The translations under genes and the position numbers were made by a program. The notes below the pieces were generated by a model that saw only the letters and a list, made by a program, of their open reading frames with translations, searched no databases and was not told the origin of the DNA. A stretch of 63,418 nt of DNA, taken from assembly GCF_001746365.1 (NCBI RefSeq), contig NZ_MJAJ01000049.1, positions 9,735-73,152 on the forward strand, given 5' to 3'. This stretch comes from Streptomyces sp. LUP30. GTDB lineage: Bacteria; Actinomycetota; Actinomycetes; Streptomycetales; Streptomycetaceae. Below, in pieces: positions 59,152 to 63,418 of the stretch (positions are counted from its first letter, which is position 1; each line of letters opens with the position of its first letter).

Positions 59152-59925
59152 ATGACTCTCACGCAAGCCGACATCGACCGAGAGATCGCGGCCGAGCATG
59201 CCGCCTACGAGAAGCGGCTCGCCGACGGCGCCCCCGTCGAGCACCAGCCGCGCCGCGACTACGCGCCGTACCGCTCGTCCGTCCTGCGTCATCCGAAGCA
59301 GCCACCGGTCGCCATCGACGTCAGCAGGGATCCGGAGCTGGTGGAGCTGGCCTCCCCCGCCTTCGGCGAGCGGGACGTCACCGAGATCGACAACGACCTC
59401 ACCCGGCAGCACCACGGCGAGCCGATCGGCGAACGGATCACCGTCTCCGGCCGGGTGCTGGACCGCGACGGGCGTCCGGTGCGCGGTCAGCTGGTCGAGA
59501 TCTGGCAGGCCAACTCGGCCGGCCGGTACGCCCACCGGCGCGAGCAGCACGACGCGCCGCTGGACCCGAACTTCACGGGCGTGGGCCGCACCCTGACGGA
59601 CGACAGCGGCTTCTACCGCTTCACCACCGTCCAGCCGGGCCCCTACCCGTGGCGACAGCACCTCAACGCCTGGCGGCCGGCCCACATCCACTTCTCGCTG
59701 TTCGGCACGGCCTTCACCCAACGCCTCGTCACACAGATGTACTTCCCGAGCGACCCGCTCTTCCCCTACGACCCGATCATCCAGTCGGTGACGGACGACG
59801 CGGCCCGGCAGCGACTGGTCGCCACCTACGACCACAGCCTGTCGGTGCCCGAGTTCTCGATGGGCTACCACTGGGACATCGTGCTCGACGGGCCGCGCGC
59901 CACCTGGATCGAAGAAGGACGCTGA
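59152..59925 (+). CDS. pcaH: Protocatechuate 3,4-dioxygenase beta subunit
   Basis: A 257-aa beta subunit carrying the catalytic non-heme Fe(III) site of the intradiol dioxygenase. The iron-ligand region with two Tyr and two His is visible in GFYRFTTVQPGPYPW and RPAHIHFSLFG, and ITVSGRVLDRDGRPVRG is the family core strand set. It opens the aromatic ring of protocatechuate. The ribosome site is weak (GGGAA), so translation may depend partly on pcaF. pcaG begins 6 bp later. Confidence 0.96.
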   Translation: MTLTQADIDREIAAEHAAYEKRLADGAPVEHQPRRDYAPYRSSVLRHPKQPPVAIDVSRDPELVELASPAFGERDVTEIDNDLTRQHHGEPIGERITVSGRVLDRDGRPVRGQLVEIWQANSAGRYAHRREQHDAPLDPNFTGVGRTLTDDSGFYRFTTVQPGPYPWRQHLNAWRPAHIHFSLFGTAFTQRLVTQMYFPSDPLFPYDPIIQSVTDDAARQRLVATYDHSLSVPEFSMGYHWDIVLDGPRATWIEEGR

Positions 59926-59931
59926 GCCGCC

Positions 59932-60537
59932 ATGACGAAGATCGACCCGAGCCGTCCGCAGACCGTGCTCCCCACCCCGTCGCACACCGTCGGCCCCTTC
60001 TACGGCCATGCCCTGCCGTTCCCCGGCGGCGGCGACATCGCCCCGCTCGGCCATCCGGACGCCATCACCCTGCACGGATACGTGTACGACGGCGAGGGCT
60101 CCCCGCTGCCGGACGCGTTCCTGGAGCTGTGGGGCGCGGATCCCGACGGGGAGCTGTCGCGGGTCGACGGCTCGATGCGACGCGACCCTGCGTCCGGCGG
60201 GTTCCTGGGCCGCAACGGCGTGGAGTTCACCGGCTGGGGCCGCGTCCAGACGGACGCCGACGGGCACTGGTCCGCACGGACCCTGCGGCCCGGCGCGCGC
60301 GGACGGAGCGCGCCCTATGTGAGCGTCTGCGTGTTCGCGCGCGGGCTGCTGGTCCACCTGTTCACCCGGATCTACCTGCCCGGCGACGAGGCGGCGCTCG
60401 CCGCCGACCCACTGCTGCGGCGGGTGGACCCGGCGCGGCGCGACACGCTGATCGCGACGCGCGACCGCTCGGGGACCTACCGTTTCGACATCCGTCTTCA
60501 GGGCGAAGGCGAGACGGTCTTCCTGGAGTTCCAGTGA
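59932..60537 (+). CDS. pcaG: Protocatechuate 3,4-dioxygenase alpha subunit
   Basis: A 201-aa alpha subunit, which shapes the substrate pocket but has no iron. It has TPSHTVGPFYGHALPF, HGYVYDGEGSPLPDAFLELW, and FARGLLVHLFTRIYLPGD, all typical. With PcaH it makes 3-carboxy-cis,cis-muconate. Its stop overlaps the pcaB GTG by 4 bp (GTGA). Confidence 0.96.
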   Translation: MTKIDPSRPQTVLPTPSHTVGPFYGHALPFPGGGDIAPLGHPDAITLHGYVYDGEGSPLPDAFLELWGADPDGELSRVDGSMRRDPASGGFLGRNGVEFTGWGRVQTDADGHWSARTLRPGARGRSAPYVSVCVFARGLLVHLFTRIYLPGDEAALAADPLLRRVDPARRDTLIATRDRSGTYRFDIRLQGEGETVFLEFQ

Positions 60538-61862
60538 CAGCTGCTCAGCCCGGATCCGGTCTGCTCGCACCGGGATGGACCGAGTCCCCCGCCGCCCGTA
60601 GCACCGGGGACGACGCCTACCTGCGGGCTCTGCTGGACGCGGAGGCCGCGCTGACCCGCGCCCTGGAGGCGCTGGGCGCGGCCCCGGAGGGGGCCGGGGC
60701 GGCGGTCACCGCGGCCGCCCGCGGCGACTTCGACGTGCGCTCCCTCGCCGAGCGCGCCCGCGGCGGCGGAAACCCGGTGATCCCGCTGGTCGCCGATCTC
60801 ACCGAGGCGACCGGCGCCGAGTACGGGCCGTACGTGCACCGGGGCGCCACCAGCCAGGACATCATGGACACGGCGACGATGCTGGTCGCGGCGCGGACCC
60901 TCGAGCCGGTGCTGGCCGACCTCGACCGCACCCAGGGGGCGCTGGCCCGGCTCGCCGCCGCGCACCGGGACACGGCGATGCCCGGACGGACCCTCACCCA
61001 GCACGCCGTGCCGACCACCTTCGGGCTGAAGGCCGCGGGGTGGCGTTCCCTGGTGCTGGACGCCCGCGACCGGATCACGGCCGTACGGGACTCGCTGCCC
61101 GCGCAGCTCGGCGGCGCGGCCGGGACGGCGGCCGCCTTCACGGCGTACGGCGCCCGGGACACGCCCGCGCTCACGGCCGCGTACGCCCGTGAACTGGGCC
61201 TGGTCGCACCGGTGTTGCCGTGGCACACGCTGCGCACCCCCGTCGCCGACCTCGCCGCCTGTCTGGCGTTCACGGCGGGCGCGCTGGGCAAGATCGCGAC
61301 GGACGTCCTCGTCCTGGCCCGGACCGAGATCGCCGAGGTGGGCGAGGGCGGCGGGGGCGGCTCCTCGGCCATGCCGCACAAAGCGAACCCGGTGCGCTCG
61401 ACGCTGATCGCGGCGGCCGCGCGGCGTGCCCCGCAGCTCGCGGCCACGCTGTACGGCTCGCTGGTCGCGGAGGACGAGCGCCCGGCCGGGGCGTGGCACG
61501 CCGAGTGGGAGCCGCTCAGGGATCTGCTGCGACTGGTCGGCGGGGCCGCCCGGGACGCGGCGGAGCTGGCCGCGGGGCTGCGGGTGGACCCGGAACGGAT
61601 GCGCTCCGACCTCGCTCTCACCCACGGGCTGATCGTCTCCGAGCGGCTGTCGGCGGAGCTGTCGGGTCTGCTCGGCCGTGGCCGCGCCCGGGCCCTCCTC
61701 ACCGAGCTGGCCCGGCGGTCCTATGCGGAGAACCGTCCGCTCGTCGAACTCCTCGCCCAGGAAACCGACTTGGAGGACGTCGACCTCGACGAACTCACCG
61801 ACCCCGCCCGCTACACCGGCTCCGCGGGCGCCCTCACCGACCGTGCGCTGGAGCGACGTTGA
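60534..61862 (+). CDS. pcaB: 3-carboxy-cis,cis-muconate cycloisomerase
   Basis: A 442-aa fumarase/aspartase-superfamily enzyme. The signature loop is SSAMPHKANPV, with GATSQDIMDTATML and GRTLTQHAVPTTFGLKAAGW also present. It lactonises 3-carboxymuconate to 4-carboxymuconolactone. GTG at 60534 is coupled to pcaG, and its stop overlaps the pcaL TTG by 4 bp. Confidence 0.95.
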   Translation: MTAAQPGSGLLAPGWTESPAARSTGDDAYLRALLDAEAALTRALEALGAAPEGAGAAVTAAARGDFDVRSLAERARGGGNPVIPLVADLTEATGAEYGPYVHRGATSQDIMDTATMLVAARTLEPVLADLDRTQGALARLAAAHRDTAMPGRTLTQHAVPTTFGLKAAGWRSLVLDARDRITAVRDSLPAQLGGAAGTAAAFTAYGARDTPALTAAYARELGLVAPVLPWHTLRTPVADLAACLAFTAGALGKIATDVLVLARTEIAEVGEGGGGGSSAMPHKANPVRSTLIAAAARRAPQLAATLYGSLVAEDERPAGAWHAEWEPLRDLLRLVGGAARDAAELAAGLRVDPERMRSDLALTHGLIVSERLSAELSGLLGRGRARALLTELARRSYAENRPLVELLAQETDLEDVDLDELTDPARYTGSAGALTDRALERR

Positions 61863-63013
61863 CCGAGAAGCTGCTCAACCACCGTGCCGAGGGCCCGACT
61901 TCCGCTCCCCCGCTGCTGCTCGGCCCCTCGCTGGGCGCCTCGTACGCCCTGTGGGACAAGGTCGCGCCCGAACTGTCCCTCACCCATCGGGTGATCCGCT
62001 GGGACCTGCCCGGACACGGCGGTTCGGCCGCCGACCTGATCGGTCCCGGCGCCACCGTCGGCGATCTGGCCGGCCTGGTGCTGGCCCTGGCCGACTCACT
62101 GGGCCTGGAGAGGTTCGCCTACGCGGGCGTGTCCCTGGGCGGCGCGGTGGGGCTGTATCTCGCGCTGCACCACCGCGAGCGGATGTCGTCGCTGGCGGTG
62201 ATCTGCTCCTCCGCCCACTTCAACGGGCCGGGCCCGTGGCAGGAACGGGCCGCTCTGGTCCGCCGCGAGGGGCTGGCGGAGCTCGCCCGGAACGCGAACG
62301 CCCGTTGGTTCACGCCCGGGTTCACCGCGCCGGAGCTGATCGCCGACCATCGTGCCGCCGACCCCGAGGCGTACGCCGCGTGCTGTGACGCGCTCGCCGC
62401 GTTCGATCTGCGCGATCGGCTTCCGGAGATCTCCGTGCGGACGCTGCTGATCGCCGGCCGGCAGGATCCGGCGACGCCGCCTTCGCATCTGCGGGAGATC
62501 GCGGACGGTGTGCCGGACGCCACGCTGGTCGAGCTCGCGGGCGCCTCGCATCTCGCCCCCGCCGAGTGCCCCGAAGCCGTGCTGACCGTGCTGCGGGCCC
62601 ATCTCGACGGCGGGGCCAAGCGGGGCATGGAGGTCCGGCGCGAGGTCCTCGGGGACGCGCACGTGGACCGGGCCCAGGCCCGGCAGACCGCGTTCACCGC
62701 GCGCTATCAGGACTTCATCTCCCGCTACGCCTGGGGCGAGATCTGGACCGACCCGACCCTCAGCCGCCGCGAACGCAGCATGATCACGCTCACGGCACTG
62801 GTGGCGCACGGCCACTACGAGGAACTGGCCATGCATGTGCGGGCGGCCCGGCGCAACGGGCTGACCCCGGACGAGATCGGCGCCGTCCTCCTCCAGACGG
62901 CCGTCTACTGCGGAGTCCCGGCCGCGAACTCGGCGTTCGCCACGGCCCAACGGGTACTGGCCGAGGAAGCCGCCCCGCACGCCCCGGAACCCGAGCAGCA
63001 CGACACCGACTGA
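61859..63013 (+). CDS. pcaL: Fused 3-oxoadipate enol-lactonase / 4-carboxymuconolactone decarboxylase
   Basis: A 384-aa fusion of PcaD (residues 1-~255) and PcaC (~260-384). The PcaD part is an alpha/beta hydrolase with the nucleophile in AGVSLGGAVG, the Asp in AGRQDPATP and the His in GASHLAPAE. The PcaC part shows YAWGEIWTDPTLSRRERSM and VAHGHYEELAMHVRAA, then AVYCGVPAANSAF. It decarboxylates carboxymuconolactone and then hydrolyses the enol-lactone. The fusion is known in actinobacteria. Start is TTG (61859), coupled by a TTGA overlap to pcaB. Confidence 0.95.
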   Translation: MTEKLLNHRAEGPTSAPPLLLGPSLGASYALWDKVAPELSLTHRVIRWDLPGHGGSAADLIGPGATVGDLAGLVLALADSLGLERFAYAGVSLGGAVGLYLALHHRERMSSLAVICSSAHFNGPGPWQERAALVRREGLAELARNANARWFTPGFTAPELIADHRAADPEAYAACCDALAAFDLRDRLPEISVRTLLIAGRQDPATPPSHLREIADGVPDATLVELAGASHLAPAECPEAVLTVLRAHLDGGAKRGMEVRREVLGDAHVDRAQARQTAFTARYQDFISRYAWGEIWTDPTLSRRERSMITLTALVAHGHYEELAMHVRAARRNGLTPDEIGAVLLQTAVYCGVPAANSAFATAQRVLAEEAAPHAPEPEQHDTD

Positions 63014-63028
63014 GCCGGTGCTCTCGCG

Positions 63029-63418
63029 CTACCGCCGGGTCTGGCCGGGCACCAGGCCCACCTGGGGTGCGCCGAGGCTCTGCAGGGCCTGCTGCGCCTT
63101 GTCGGTCAGAGCGTCCGCGCCGCACGAGCGCGCCAGCGTCAGGCCCCGGCTGAGCTCGGAGACCGAGCGCGAGAGGATGCCGTACTCGACGCGGGCGGCC
63201 GCGTGTTCGTACTGGCAGGGCGAGGACTCCAGATAGGTGACCGCCTGCTGGGCGAGGCGGACCGCGCGCTGGCCGGTCTCCAGGGCGGCGGCGCAGCGCA
63301 GGGCCTCGCCGATCGCGGTGTCGGTGCCGAAGCGCTCGGCCTGGCGGCGCGCCTCGGTGGCGAGCCGGGCCGCGCGGGCCGGGTCCTCGACGGCCAGGGC
63401 GCGGGCGAGGTCGACGGC
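63029..63418 (-). CDS. Helical-repeat (TPR/LAL regulator-like) protein, C-terminal fragment
   Basis: The frame is open from the window edge to a TAG at 63029-63031, giving 129 C-terminal residues. They are all-helical and Ala/Arg-rich, with repeat-like segments such as AVDLARALAVEDPARAARLA and YGILSRSVSELSRG. This matches TPR-like regions of large LuxR/LAL regulators or ATPase-type regulators, but no C-terminal LuxR HTH is visible; any DNA-binding part would be upstream of the window. It converges on pcaL with 15 bp between stops, where no terminator is evident. Confidence 0.6.
   Translation of the reverse strand, partial: AVDLARALAVEDPARAARLATEARRQAERFGTDTAIGEALRCAAALETGQRAVRLAQQAVTYLESSPCQYEHAAARVEYGILSRSVSELSRGLTLARSCGADALTDKAQQALQSLGAPQVGLVPGQTRR

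Overview
This window is a high-GC actinobacterial chromosome segment, almost certainly from Streptomyces. The main clues are a complete Streptomyces-type hopanoid cluster, an SsgA-like sporulation protein, a WhiB-like regulator, GTG/TTG starts, many leaderless-type promoters and a PcaV-controlled pca operon. From memory the gene order matches the S. coelicolor SCO67xx region in reverse; I could not check this. No rRNA, tRNA, CRISPR array, insertion sequence or prophage was seen.

Layout. (1) 1-8846, minus strand: hopanoid operon hpnC-hpnD-(50-aa small ORF)-hpnE-polyprenyl synthetase-shc-hpnG-hpnH-ispG, largely translationally coupled. It runs from isoprenoid supply through presqualene and squalene to hopene and adenosylhopane processing. 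(2) 9054-15580, minus strand: a tightly overlapping operon of a large CDP-alcohol phosphotransferase, a nucleotidyltransferase, a glycerol-1-phosphate-dehydrogenase-like enzyme, a second CDP-alcohol phosphotransferase, a GT2 glycosyltransferase and an ABC-2 (Wzm/TagG-type) permease. It looks like a pathway for an exported polyol-phosphate glycoconjugate. The ATPase gene that should follow the permease survives only as an N-terminal stub. (3) 15960-26248: housekeeping and accessory genes (galE, CDF metal exporter, idi, anti-sigma-type ATPase, enoyl-CoA hydratase, tex, glycolipid-binding-type protein, ABC-F, D-amino-acid oxidase). (4) 26312-34291: secreted X-Pro dipeptidyl-peptidase, secreted M1 peptidase, a macrodomain/PfkB pair, an amino-acid permease and a MerR regulator. 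(5) 34305-40303: fatty-acid beta-oxidation enzymes, a CaiB/BaiF CoA-transferase and a saccharopine-dehydrogenase-like reductase. (6) 40344-49450: small proteins, endonuclease V, a Rho-N-like basic protein, a beta-propeller protein, ssgD, an ABC-F gene with a WblC/WhiB7-like promoter and attenuation-type leader, DDAH, an acyl-ACP desaturase behind three 15-bp repeats, a WhiB-like protein and a VOC protein. (7) 49488-54397: a LacI regulator, a divergent NHEJ-type polymerase/ligase pair and a zinc alcohol dehydrogenase. (8) 54623-63418: a DUF3048 lipoprotein, then MarR regulator pcaV divergent from pcaIJFHGBL (protocatechuate to succinyl-CoA and acetyl-CoA), and the end of a helical-repeat protein.

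The points most worth a second look are the polyol-phosphate operon with its lost ABC ATPase, the conserved-looking 50-aa ORF locked inside the hopanoid operon, the ABC-F leader with a 3-codon ORF, the macrodomain/PfkB pair, the 15-bp repeats before the desaturase, and paired palindromes around pcaV.
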